Source: Desmodesmus armatus
Taxonomy: Eukaryota; Chlorophyta; Chlorophyceae; Sphaeropleales; Scenedesmaceae
NCBI GenBank assembly: GCA_007449985.2
Contig: VIIQ02000786.1
Coordinates: 1 to 64,000 of the forward strand
Length of the DNA: 64,000 nucleotides
Reading direction: 5' to 3'
In this document: piece by piece, positions 53,731 to 64,000 of the stretch
Layout: each line of letters opens with the position of its first letter
How positions within the stretch are numbered: position 1 is the first letter of the stretch
Made by a program: the position numbers and the translations under genes
The notes under the pieces: generated by a model
What the model was told of the DNA's origin: nothing
The model's database searches: none
What the model saw: the letters and a program-made list of their open reading frames with translations, nothing else

Positions 53731-55269
53731 TCAAGGGCACATCAGGCTCTCCCGGGTGTCCACGCCAGTGGTGGGGTTGGTGCCGCTAGCCATGCCGCAT
53801 AGGAACCTCTGCAGGGGCACACAGCAACACCACAACTCCGTGTTAGACAGTGTTGGATGTATGTCTGTGTGGTGCGGGCATGCAGTGGCTTGGCGCATGT
53901 ATCTGCATGTCAGTGGGGTGTACAGCACGATGCATCTGTCAGTGTTTGATACTGATTGCATGTACAGGCCGTGGATCAGCTTCACCCCAAGCAACTGGCA
54001 TCACATCACATCCTTGTGTGCTTTGAGTTGATGCTGATGAGTGAGCTTCAACTTGGAGGTCCAACAAGTCCAACCCCCCTTACTGCCAATCTGCCAAATA
54101 AGAACTGACCGGTACTGACCAAACAAGGCAGTTATGTGCCGGGGCAACATCCTACCTGTTGGTCCTTCCTCAGCACCACATCTGTCCAGTCAGTGTTGGT
54201 AATGTTGGCACCCTGTGCGCAGTAGCAGCAGCAGGAGCCATACGACATAAGTGAACAGCCGCTCAGCCAACTGCACTGCTGCGTTACGCGTTAGTTGTAT
54301 GCTGCTGCTGCCGGTTGAATAGCTGCTGACAAAGGCACACTCCTGGAGGCCTCCAGCACTGCATCTGTGCACCAAGCCATTAGTCACATGTCACAATCCA
54401 CCTCAAGGCAATCCCACCCCACATAAGATCACCTAAAACTCATACCTTCAGCTGTGCGTTGTTGACGAAGGCACCCTCCAGCACAGCATCCGTGAAGTCT
54501 GCATCCTCAAAGTTGCCGCTCTCAAGGTCTGCTACTGCCATGTTGGCGCCCTTGAAGTTGGCACCCTCGGCAAGGGCACTGAAGAACGACACACCTGCAG
54601 CACATGGCACAGGATTAGGCACAGACGCTTGTGAAATGAATTTTGCCCACCCCAGCGACACAAGCAGGAAGCGAACCCAGCCACACCTGCAGCACAAAGC
54701 ATGTGACGTGCTGGTCTGTGTGTGTCTGAGAGAGCTCCTTGCTGCGGTGCTCGTTGCTCAAGGTGGCACAGGACGATGCGTGGCTCGCCTTATGTTATCA
54801 TTGGTGGCTGGTGTTTGCAGGTACTGGCGATTCACACACTTGACGTGCACGTAAACTGCATGAATGCAGTTCACAGAATGCTTGTACCCATGAGCTTTGG
54901 TGAGCTCCTGATGCCCTCAGGTCCAGATCGCACCATGAAGCAGTGGCTGAAACACCAGCTACGGTCGGCATGTTGGCCCGCAACTGCTACTGCTATAGCA
55001 CTGCTGGTGATGCTGGCAAAACTGGGCTGCCTACCTCTCAAGTTGGCGCCAGCAAAGTTTGTCTTGCGCAGGACAGCCTTAGTGAAGCTGCGCTTGGTCA
55101 GGTCCTGGCCTGACAGGTCCTGTCCCGAGAGTGGTGTGCTGATGCCGCCGCCACCAGACACTGCGTGTGCACTCAGGGGTGACAGCAGCAGCATAGCGGC
55201 AGCAGCTGCTGCAGCTACAGCCTGGACTGGCAGGACGCTGTTGCTGCTGTCATGGTCCTGCAGTTTCAT
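53731..55269 (-). CDS. Thylakoid lumenal pentapeptide-repeat protein
   Basis: Exons 55269-55035, 54594-54446, 54212-54156 and 53808-53731 join with consistent phases (1, 0, 0) to 172 residues. An Ala-rich hydrophobic stretch ends in LSPLSAHA, a thylakoid processing peptidase type site. Pentapeptide repeats follow: LSGQDLSGQDL, AVLRKTNFAGANLRG, GANFKGANMAVADLESGNF and DFTDAVLEGAFVNNAQL. The end, LCGMASGTNPTTGVDTRESL then MCP, matches the conserved C terminus of plant lumenal TL15/TL17-type proteins. An acceptor-like 'gaaactgcag' just upstream of the GACCATG in this exon suggests the plastid transit peptide may come from an upstream exon, so the start is provisional. Family proteins form right-handed beta-helices in the thylakoid lumen; their molecular role is poorly known. 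Confidence 0.88.
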
Positions 55270-57998
55270 GCAGGGAAGCCGCAAGGGCAACGCAGGGGAG
55301 AATCACATAGTTTGATTGATTGACTGTGAAGGCACCAAGTCAATTCACTCACGATATGCCATGGAGCACACAGGCAGGGAGGCATGCATGCATGCATGCA
55401 TACATGCAATTCATCGGTTGTCTGCGAAGCACTATATAGTCCTGACAACAAATTCACCTGGCTGTAAGCTCTGCACACGGGCCGGGACAGTGCACAGCTT
55501 GACACAGCATCTGCACCAGCACAAGAGTTTGTGGTGGGGTGTATGGTGGGTGGGTGCATCAACATCACCACGAATTGAGGCTGCGGCAGCAGTAAAACCT
55601 ACTGTGTGGTGTGAACGTCCGACTGGAAGTGCTTGCACGGGCAACAGAGACGCAGGGAGGCCTGACACTGGTGAATGCCATCTCGACAGATCAGTGTCAG
55701 CAGTTTCGTCTGACGGGTCTGTTCACGCTTACACGACTTTCAATAGTATAGCGGTGCACAATGCAAAATGTCGGGCTGAATTGGGAGCACGGAACCCAGT
55801 CGCAAAGTTCAAAGTGTTCACAGGTGGTGCAGGGAGTCCCTTCGAACCTGTTGATTTGCTGAAGTACACAGCATGTCGGCCTGTTTGACTCAACCAGAGG
55901 TGTTTGGGGACCCCTGGCTCGCCTTGCACTCAACAAGGCCTCGCTACAGGCATACCTGTGCCGGCAGAACAGGGCAGCACTGATGTCAGGCTGTCGCTTT
56001 CATGTTGTTGGCCGGCACGTTCAGACATCAAGTCACTTGAAAGATCATGATGATGTGGCGAGCCTGGCATGTTTGGAATGATACAGCCGTGTGTGTATAC
56101 TGTAGCTTGGCCGCAGGCACTTGCACCGCAGATGCGTTAAGGGGGCGCTGACTCCCCTAACTCCCTGTCCCAACCCTTGGGGCGGAGGGGTAAATGGTGG
56201 AAGTTAGTGATTCTGATTGCACAGCTGTGTTGTACGTGGTCTGAAGGGGCCAATGCAACATAGTGGAAATTTTAACTCCTGTTAAACTCCCAACTTCCCT
56301 GGTGTAGGCGGGTTTCCCTTGAATTTTAACTCCCAACTTCCCCCCAAAAGACCCTCATCAGGGAGTTAGGGGGAGTTAGGGACCCAATCAAGGGAGTTAG
56401 CATTGGCATGTCGCAAGGGTTATTTCCCGCCTTTTTTTGGACGCAGGCTCCACCCACTACTGTCTCAACCAGTGGCAACTGCCCACACAGCAAGGCATGC
56501 GGCGCAATCGCTGGTAGTGCTTGCACCCCCCCAGGTTCACAGTGAACAGCTTGCTGCCAAGCCCACCAGTGCCACATACAACCTTACATACAATCCACGG
56601 CGGAGCCTGGGGGACCCCTGGCCCTCACAGGTGCACCTCCTGTGTTCTAGAACAGCTGCACAGATCTGTGCAGCTAATTCCCCTAATTCCCCGGCTAACT
56701 CCCCTAACTCCCTGCGCATGCCTTGCCACTAACTGCCACTAACTCCCAACTTCCCTGGTTTAGGCGGGTTTCCCTTGAAATTTAACTCCCAACTCCCACC
56801 GATATCCGCCCTTTTTTGGAAATATTTGGAAGTTAGTGGGAGTTAGTATACCAATAGCCTTGCGAGACTGATAACACTTCATCTGTCATTCTATATTCAC
56901 TAACTCCCACCATTTACCCCTCTGCCCCAAGGGTTGGGACAGGGAGTTAGGGGAGTCAGCGCCCCCTTGATGCGTTGCCAGGTACGAAGGTCTAAGAATT
57001 GCACTGGAGTGCTGCTTGACCCAGAAGTGCTGTTTGAGCCAGAAATACAACTGTGGCAAGCACTCAGTGAGCAGACATTGTCTGGGAGCCACACAAGCAC
57101 GCTGCTCACACGCAGTGACTGGCTGCTCCGAACTTGGACAGCACACACAATCTCAAGTTCAACCTCTCCAAATGGCAGGTGCCATCCTTACCACATGCTT
57201 CAGTCCTGGGCCACTGAAGCTGGGATGTGTAACCAGTGGGCTCAATCATTGGGTTGTTATTGAATGACAACCACTGACAATGCATAACCACTTGGCAAAG
57301 CAGCCAGCTATTACTGGTTGGCACAACAGACAGACTGTTACCACCGCTAGGCACGCATAAGCCATTGCAACTGTATGCATCCCTTGGCATCACAGAACCA
57401 TACACCAACACTCATCTAACACTCACGCACACACACGCCCTTACCCCGCACACCCACACACACATCCTCCAGTTAGCCCACACAACATGGATACGGAAAA
57501 AAGCTGGTGCAGGCCTTGCTGCATCCCTACTGCAGGGACTGGGCAGGAAGCGACACACCAATGGCCCTAACAGTAGTGTTGCTGGGCAGAGCGCCCCCAC
57601 AACAGCCAAAACAGTCACTAAACCTCTCAGCACGCGCACATCCATGATCAGGCAGTGCATAAGTCACGTGTCAAACTGTCTTGACACCATGCCCCCCCCC
57701 CCCCCTCAAGCGCAAAGGAACCGCCGCGTTGACATCGTTGAAATGCCAGCCAATCACCACACTTGTGCCACCTGGCCTTCATAGGGAAGCCCACTGACCG
57801 AAGCATCGAGTGTACCACACAGCCCAACCACCACGCAGCATCCACGCCAGCTGAAGCTGGTGAGCTTGTCAACCTAGCCCTCTCACCCTCACGATGCCCA
57901 ACTCTGATACAACAGCTCAAACCTACGCCTACAGCGCACCATCATGACATACGGCCGAATGATTCAGTGCATCAACCCAACAAGCTCAACAAACAAAC
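55270..57998. other. Intergenic region holding a transposon
   Basis: Apart from the element at 56139-56968, I see no gene. Open frames at 55316-55888 (+) and 57412-57660 (-) have no recognisable protein character. A catgcatg repeat lies at 55384-55402. Confidence 0.5.
56139..56968. mobile_element. Non-autonomous DNA transposon (MITE-like), 830 bp, 8-bp target duplication
   Basis: Terminal inverted repeats 56139-56210 and 56897-56968 are 72 bp long with two mismatches and begin aagggggcgctgactcccct. The element is flanked by a perfect 8-bp direct repeat, gatgcgtt (56131-56138 and 56969-56976). Inside, a subterminal block (acttccctggtgtaggcggg and following bases) occurs at about 56289 and again near 56749. 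No transposase-like frame is present. An 8-bp duplication is characteristic of hAT elements but also of P, Merlin and Novosib types, so the superfamily is open. Confidence 0.93.
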
Positions 57999-58853
57999 TC
58001 AGCGGCGCTTCCAGCCACCCTTAGGCTCGTCATCCTCATCCAGAGACACCCACTCAGCCTCCACGATAGGCCCCTCACTGCCACTGCTGCTGTTGCTTTT
58101 GCTGCTGCTGCTGCTGTTACCCATCCAGCTGCTGAACGGCGACTGCTGCTGCTGCCGCTGCTGCTGCTGCTGCTCCTGCTGTGCCGCCTCCTTACTGCGT
58201 TGGCTTGCTATGAGAGCAGACACAGGGATCGACAGCCAAAACAGCAGCCAGAATGCATTCACCAGCTGCCAGAGGAACCCAGAAAACAGCAGCGATACAA
58301 AACCCAGGGTGAGGGCGGCCTTGCCCAGCGGTGTAGAGCTGAACTCCGAGAATTGCCGCTTCCATAAAGGAAGCTTCCGCTGCACGTCCTCGACTGCCGT
58401 CTTCAAACGCCGCCGCACTGACCACTCCTGGTCAATGTCGCGGACTTTTTCAGACACCCAGGTGCGAGTGCGACCAAACCTCTGGCTGAGGTTGTGCTCA
58501 GACTCGAGCTTCATGTAGGTGCGGCGCATGTTCTGCTCTGCTTCCTCTGTAAAGGTCTTCATGCGCTTTTGAGCCTCCTTACTGGCCTCTGCTGCCTTCC
58601 GATCAAGCTCCTGCTGCTTTACAAAGTCCTGCATCTTCTGCTGCGCCTCGCCAGCAAACCGCTGCGCCTGGTCTGTGAACGACCCACTGCCGTTGCTGCT
58701 GCCTGTGCTGGCGGCCCTGCACCTGGGTGCTTGCCGGCGCAGGAGTTGCGAGCTGAGTGGGCGCTGCTGTAGGACATGCTGGTGGTGCTGTAAGGTGGCC
58801 GAGGCTGCGGGCCTGCTGCTGCAGGAAGCCGCACTGCTGTGTCTTCCCAGCAT
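57999..58853 (-). CDS. Predicted plastid-targeted membrane protein
   Basis: A single open exon from ATG 58853 encodes 284 residues. Residues 1-50 are Ser/Ala/Arg/Gln-rich without acidic residues, as in a chloroplast transit peptide. Residues about 60-165 form a charged helix (AQRFAGEAQQKMQDFVKQQE; WSVRRRLKTAVEDVQRKLP). A hydrophobic segment at about 179-217 (LTLGFVSLLFSGFLWQLVNA, then FWLLFWLSIPVSALIA) probably spans the membrane twice. The C terminus is Gln/Ser-rich and ends GPIVEAEWVSLDEDDEPKGG. An acceptor-like 'ctcactgcag' lies upstream at about 58893, so a 5' UTR or further coding exon is possible. I do not recognise the family. Confidence 0.72.
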   Translation of the reverse strand: MLGRHSSAASCSSRPAASATLQHHQHVLQQRPLSSQLLRRQAPRCRAASTGSSNGSGSFTDQAQRFAGEAQQKMQDFVKQQELDRKAAEASKEAQKRMKTFTEEAEQNMRRTYMKLESEHNLSQRFGRTRTWVSEKVRDIDQEWSVRRRLKTAVEDVQRKLPLWKRQFSEFSSTPLGKAALTLGFVSLLFSGFLWQLVNAFWLLFWLSIPVSALIASQRSKEAAQQEQQQQQRQQQQSPFSSWMGNSSSSSKSNSSSGSEGPIVEAEWVSLDEDDEPKGGWKRR

Positions 58854-59646
58854 GCTGCTGCTGTAATGCACTTGAGAGGTTTGTGAGCCAGTCCTGCAGT
58901 GAGACAAAGCACGGAACAGTACAAGATATTGCAGCTTTGTAATGGTGGGGTCTGGGAGGGTAAGTTGATGCGTGTGTTGGAGGAAGGGGTAGCCCTGGCT
59001 GCAGCAGACTACGCTGTGGGAGATGTATGGATCGTATCAAGAGCTACAGGTAATGCATGCACATCCATGCATGCATGCCATGCAGTGCTGTCCGCTGGTG
59101 GTGCAGAGACCACACCCTGCTGCTGATGACAGGCTGTTCCTGCAAGGCTACAGCAGGCTCCCAACACAACCATGCAACTAGGGAGACACCAAACGGATCT
59201 GATAACTGACCTGAAAGCCTACAGGCTCGTCAATCCGCCGATAGCTCAAGAAGAATCGGCTTCTGAGGAGCTGTATAGCAAAAGCAGCGTGGCAGCTGAG
59301 CGATGCGAAGATCAAGGTCGGTAAATTTCGTTATCATCGATTTGTAATGTGCTGAGCACTGCCTGCGATTTGTTGGTGGACCACCAATGGTGGTTGTGTA
59401 CAATGTTGCTGGTGTGACCACAGAGAACTGCTCAACCAACCAAGGTGTTGTGTACAATGTGCATCAGGCCATCGATAACATATTGTGTTGCCTGCACAAA
59501 TAAACCAGGAGATGCAGGCTCTCTGCAACAGGCTTTCACCGCTGTAGCAGAGAGGCCAGGGCTGACAGCAGTTACAGACCGCCAAGTCTCTGTCAACATC
59601 AACCAGCCGCAAACGTGCCAAGAACTGAACAAAGTACAACAGCATC
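58854..59646. promoter_or_regulatory. Divergent 5' region
   Basis: These 793 bases lie between the start of the membrane-protein gene (-) and the ODR4-like gene (+). Apart from a possible 5' exon boundary near 58893 and a run of tgcatgca repeats at 59057-59080, no element is recognisable. Confidence 0.4.
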
Positions 59647-62600
59647 ATGGTCAAGGCAGTGCAGGCTGAGGATGCCATCTCTGATCACTTTGACAGGCAG
59701 CTGAAGGACCGTGTGACAGCAGAGGTGTGCTTGGGAGTCCGAGGCAGGGTGGTTGTTGAAGGAGCTGGGAGCTTCGGTATCAATATGAAAACCATTCAGC
59801 CGATCAGTTCTGCATATGTTGAAGGCTTACATATAGCCGCAGCAGCTGCACCCACTGGTTCGTTGTTGCGCGTGTGCCATCAACCGCCATGACAGTTGTA
59901 CTCATGGTGCTGCACCCCCAACACAGGTAGGGCTGCTGATCGGCAAGCCCAGCGTGGGTTCCAGGGACATCGTGCTGGCAGTGGTGCCTCACCCAGATGG
60001 CGACGAGGTATGCATAACAAGCAGAGAAGCAGTGAGCATCATCTCAGCCTCAGCTGATCCACAAGGCCTTCAGTGTGTGCTGCAACCCGGCAAGTGTGCA
60101 GCATTAGTGCCTAAGCTACAGAGTGTGGCACACCACATTTCAAGGCCTGCCTCAGCAGCCCGTTGTTGGCAATAGTTGGTGCCTGCTACGTGGTTGAGCT
60201 TGAGGGCTCCATTGCCACCCCAACCGTTAAAAGTTCCCATACTGTAGGCAGTGTGGCTGCACAGTTGCACACCCACAAACTATGATCCATTATGTCACAT
60301 TGTGTTCGTATGCAGCCTTGTGCGGCATGTATGGACACCCACTGTGTGTGTTTTCCCCCGCTGTGCGTGTCTCTATAACAGGTGCTGGAGGTGTCGTCAG
60401 CTGCTGCGCCGGCAGCAACAGCAAAGCCGAAAAAGGGCGGAGTCAGCAAGGGTGCCAGCAGCAGCGCAGCAGCTGTCAGCATTAGCATCAGGCAGGATGA
60501 TGTGGCAGACCATGCGCTACAGGTGTGCAGGCTGCAGCGCTTGTTGGCGAGTCTCTTTGTGCTGGGTTTGCAGAACTACCGCCGACGCTTGTGCCTCTTT
60601 CGGCGGCCGTTTTTGCGGCAAACCCTCCTTTGCAGAAATTGCATCAAAAGCCAAGCGGCAGCCTTGCCTACAGATGTGTCTGTCACCACTCGCACTGCAA
60701 TGTTTGTGCTCACTACTGCTACTGGTATGTCGATTTGCTCGCAGGTGTGCAGGATGTTGCCAGGGGGCTTGGCTGTGCTGGGCCTATACCTCTTTGCACC
60801 TGACTCAGGGTTCAGCAGTGCAAGCAGCGGCCTTTGCAAAGCCCTGTGCAGCATTGTTGCAGACCTCGGGGCGCTCTCTACCCCCAGCACCAGCAGCAGC
60901 AGCTCAGCCGAGGAGCAGCAGGAGCTGCTACTGCTTCACGTGGACTCCACTACCAAGAAGTTCAGCATGAAAAGCTGCCTCGCCAGTAATGGGACGCCGC
61001 AGCTGCAGCATCCCTCAAGCCGTGCGAGCTGAAGTTTGGCCCATCTCTAGCTAGCTTGGTGTGCCTGCGTGCCTCTCACACTTTTGACTTCACCCTTCCA
61101 GCAGCGAGCGCGTCAGCACAGCTGCAGCAGCTGCTGCAGGAGGCTGTTGCGCAGGAGTCAGCACGGGTGTTGTCTGGTCTTGCAGTCATCTCCGGCGCCC
61201 TGCCCGCTAGCACCACGCAGCCGCTAGCAGACCTGCTTCCTGCAAGCAGCAGCGGAGTTACCGGGGGCGGCAACAGCATCTCAGACCCTGTCCAAGTGCA
61301 GCTCTACTGCAGCCCACCAGCAGCAGCGGCGGGGTCCAGCACAGCAGCATGGGGTAGCTGCAGGCTGCATGGGACTGTGGAGGCGGTTGCGTATGTGCAC
61401 AGGCGTGATGCAGCTGCTAAGGCGCTGTCGGAGCTGAAACAGGACGTCACTCGCAGCTTGACTGCTCGACTGCAGCTGCTGCAGAACGAGGTGGGAAAGT
61501 ACCTGACCACTGGTGCACACGTTTCTTTCTTTTTTGCCGAACTCCATCAGTCGGCTTCCTGTTCCCATCAGTCGGCAATCCAGTGACAGTATCAAACCCA
61601 GCCTCCTGAAAATTTGTATCAGGGAGTGTCGTGCACAGCAGTGTCGTGCACATCCGTCGCATGACATGGCGATAGACTCAACACTGGGGCACGCTCGACT
61701 GAAGACGGTTACAGACAGCCTGTTGCGGCAACGCCTGTGCATGGCTTTGTTGAGTGTTCAGTACGGCATGTCCTGCATGATGGCATGTCTTGCTCGGCAA
61801 GAGATCCTGGGCCCGTGATATGACAACTGCTGCCGCTGCTGCGTATTCATGCAGGTTGCGGGCGCAGCGTACGAAGCAAAGCAGGCAGCACAGGCAGATG
61901 CGGCTGCAGGAGGGCCACAAGGAGGCAAGGCTGCAGCAGCAGCTGCTGCTGCACCTGCGCACCCGCTGCTGGCGGAGGCGGTGACAGCGGGCAAGGTGGC
62001 GAGGGGCATGCTGCAGCGTGTGCTCATGCCCTGGGACAGCTTGGGAGGCATCCAGGTGCGCAGCTGGGGCCCCTGACTCCTGACGCACAGTGCCTGTGGC
62101 TTTGCTGCTGTTGGATGTCGGTTTACAGTGAAAGATGCAGATGCCGGATTGAACGGCTTTCAAGCATAGCGTGTGTGGCGCCGCGGCATAGCAATCATGC
62201 ATGATTGAGCCAGGCTTGAAACTGGGCCCAGCAGGTTTGGTGTGTGGGATTGGCGAAGACCCACGTGGCTAATGTTAGACTTGTTGTACCATCCCTCTTC
62301 CGCACAGGTGTGTGACTATTTGATGGAAGGTGACACAGCAGAAGCCACAAAGATTTAGTTTCTGATTGTTGACTTTTGGGACTCACAAACGCCTTTCCCT
62401 GCTGCACATGGGTGTATGTACAGGTGTGTGACTATCTGATGGAAGGTGACACAGCAGAAACAGCAGTGGAGCAAGGCAAGCTACTCTTGGGGCTCAGCAG
62501 CTTACAGGCCAGCCAAGTCGTAGCAGTCGAGTCGCCAGCAGTGCTGCTGCAGCAGCCAGCCAAGCGTACTGCAGCCGCCGCAGCCGGCGGTGGTGCCGGC

Positions 62601-62690
62601 GGCTGCGGCAATGCCGTCATGGCGGCTGCGGCGGCTGGTGTTGCTGCTGCAGTTGGGGTGGCACTGGCTTACCTCAATCTGGGACAGTGA
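59647..62690 (+). CDS. ODR4-like protein (tail-anchored)
   Basis: Exons: 59647-59724 (VQAEDAISDHFDRQLKDRV), 59927-60007 (GLLIGKPSVGSRDIVLAVVP), 60382-60522 (a KPKKGG linker and DDVADHALQ), 60745 to about 60988 (RMLPGGLAVLGLYLFAPDSG), about 61050-61490 (FDFTLPAASA; LHGTVEAVAYVHRRDA), 61855-62055 (LMPWDSLGGIQ) and 62424-62690 (VCDYLMEGDTAETAVEQGK, then an Ala/Val-rich transmembrane end VAAAVGVALAYLNLGQ). Order and motifs match the ODR4 family, ER-membrane proteins that help receptor trafficking in animals; the algal role is unknown. One junction is awkward: near 60990 a frame change is needed, met either by a 60-nt intron (gtaatg...ctctag) or by a one-base indel preserving SLKPCELKF. A TGTAA lies at about 62886. 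Confidence 0.8.
62308..62358 (+). repeat. Duplicate start of the last ODR4-like exon, with acceptor and in-frame stop
   Basis: After acceptor 'cttccgcacag', 62308-62358 repeats VCDYLMEGDTAE and then reads ATKI-TAG. It sits in the same phase as the true last exon at 62424. If used, it would end the protein before the transmembrane segment. Confidence 0.8.
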
Positions 62691-63593
62691 CGGCATGCTG
62701 CTTGTTTTTTTGCTTGACTACCTTGTAGGTGTTGCACAGCCGAGTCGCATTCTATGCGTTGCTTGGGTGTGTCTTTCTGATTGTTAGTGCTGCTGCTGCT
62801 GTTGCATTGGTGGTTGGATGTTGGCAGAACAGAACACATCTTGATCTTGTCCAGGGGTGCACCAAGTGCTGGTGTATAGTAGCTTTGTAAGGAGAATGCG
62901 CCAAATGACGCCAAATGACTGGGTTAGAGTCCTCAACGGGCTGCAGGCTGGAGGTCGTGCCCGATAAGAGTGCCTGCGCATGCCTGTGCTCACATGGTGC
63001 AAGTATACCCGATAGGACGGTGGATTCAGCCGCGTGTAATGTGTAGTGTTGGCTGTGCAGGCATGCAGTGTGAGTGGCGCACCAGTTGAGACATATCAGC
63101 TGTCCAATTCTTTGTACATATGTAACTTTTAGCAGGTACCAACGACGAACACCGAGCGCACCGTTGAAACAAAATGCTGGAGTGTCCAGCCTGGAGCAGA
63201 TCTGCTGCATGACTGATCCACCTGGCGTCCAAAGGGCTGAGATTCACTGAGGTACCATACTTACGTGCACTTATATCATAATTGAAGGAAGTTTAAAAGC
63301 AGTATGCAGCAGGCTGACAGTCGTGCAAGGCTCTGGTCAAATGAGATCATACCGGTAATCATGAAAGCTGCGCACAATCGACATCTGGGAGGCTTCTCAC
63401 TGATTACAATTGAATCCTCCATATTCAACACTTTGCGCTCGGCAGTAACAGTTCTTGACCACCACAATGGGCTTTGCTTGGTTTCCCCTACCCGGCCTAG
63501 CCGGTGTATGGCGGGATTGGCGAGGTCCCTCCCCAAGCGAAGCAGTAAGTCATACATTTGATTTGTTTAGGGGTGGCACACGTGCAATGAGCT
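62691..63593. other. Intergenic region
   Basis: It contains the ODR4-like 3' UTR and presumably the promoter of the next gene. An open stretch at 63304-63561 (+) has no recognised similarity. Nothing else is supported. Confidence 0.45.
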
Positions 63594-64000
63594 ATGCATG
63601 CACACACGGCAAAGCAGCACGTCTATCCGATGTTGCTGCACCTTGGTGCTGCTGTATGTATGATTAATGACTTGTTCAACCACCATGCAGCACACACCGG
63701 CTTGAGGATGCCCCTAGAACGCAAACTTTCAGCCAATGACCCATTCTCTGATGTATGCTTACAGGCTGGCATACCCTTGGGCGAAGTAGCAGGTGCTGTT
63801 CAGGCTGCTTGCAAACTGCTGCAAGCAGTGCTGCAGTGTGGATACATACTGGACGACCAGGCTTCCATATGCAGGCTTCTGTGCAGCAGCAAGGCAATCG
63901 CAGCAGCTGTGACAGAGACCTGCAGCGGGCAGCTGGCAATCTGCCTTGACCCCTCCAACCCTGAAGCAGAGCTGAGCAGCGCACTGCGTGGCGTGGCTAA
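63594..64000 (+). CDS. Partial open frame running off the right edge, unknown
   Basis: From ATG 63594 a frame stays open to the end of the window (135 codons). The first third is nondescript. From about 63769, after an acceptor-like 'tatgcttacag', it reads AGIPLGEVAGAVQAACKLLQ, CGYILDDQASICRLL and LDPSNPEAELSSALRGVA, which has the composition of a helical globular protein. The coding part may therefore begin as an internal exon at 63769 rather than at the ATG. I do not recognise the family. Confidence 0.45.
   Translation, partial: MHAHTAKQHVYPMLLHLGAAVCMINDLFNHHAAHTGLRMPLERKLSANDPFSDVCLQAGIPLGEVAGAVQAACKLLQAVLQCGYILDDQASICRLLCSSKAIAAAVTETCSGQLAICLDPSNPEAELSSALRGVA

Noticed and set aside
56403..56732. 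109-codon frame inside the MITE-like element as a possible transposase.
   Set aside because: No catalytic motif or DNA-binding domain is visible, and the frame is built from subterminal repeats.
57365..57784. 139-codon plus-strand frame.
   Set aside because: Composed largely of CA-dinucleotide repeat translation (THTH) and unrelated sequence, with no sign of exon structure.

Overview
The window is nuclear DNA of a eukaryote, most likely a chlorophyte green alga of the Scenedesmus/Raphidocelis/Chlamydomonas kind. Genes have many short GT-AG introns, coding regions are full of CAG/GCA/GGC runs (poly-Q, poly-A, poly-S, poly-G), TGTAA motifs follow several stop codons, and one gene encodes a thylakoid-lumen pentapeptide protein. 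All gene models below were assembled by eye from open frames, splice sites and intron phase; no transcript data were available.

Layout: 1-4311 (-) a small secreted orphan protein with shattered, duplicated exons; 5624 to about 12362 (-) a DEAD-box RNA helicase of the organellar Mss116/RH26 type, with a tRNA-Gly(GCC) on the other strand inside its first visible intron; 13209-22010 (+) eukaryotic glutathione synthetase; 22.4-25 kb repeats and exon-like fragments; 24999-26223 (-) a secreted cystine-knot-like peptide precursor; 27983-40794 (-) a kinesin with a very long low-complexity tail; 41270-45034 (+) a SET-domain coiled-coil protein; 46130-50252 (-) a HOS1/ELYS-like nuclear pore protein; 50583-52935 (+) a leucine-rich protein with an apparent frameshift; 53731-55269 (-) a thylakoid lumenal pentapeptide-repeat protein; 56139-56968 a non-autonomous DNA transposon with 8-bp target duplication; 57999-58853 (-) a predicted plastid membrane protein; 59647-62690 (+) an ODR4-like protein; 63594 to the right edge (+) an open frame that leaves the window.

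The outstanding feature is structural rather than a single gene. In at least six of the genes, small segments that straddle an exon-intron boundary have been duplicated in tandem, leaving exon copies with intact donor or acceptor sites inside introns. The extreme case is glutathione synthetase: a 57-nt, phase 1-1 stretch of exon with its donor and intron start is repeated about 17 times at a period of 173-183 bp. The kinesin has about 11 copies of its switch-II-side exon end. In most affected introns a poly-G tract of 9 or more lies within tens of bases of the 5' splice site on the coding strand, while the four genes without such tracts (HOS1/ELYS-like, LRR, lumenal protein, SET) have clean introns. 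This suggests a G-tract-driven process that multiplies splice junctions.

The genes do not form one pathway. Several pairs are divergent with short shared 5' regions (50252/50583, 40794/41270, 58853/59647).
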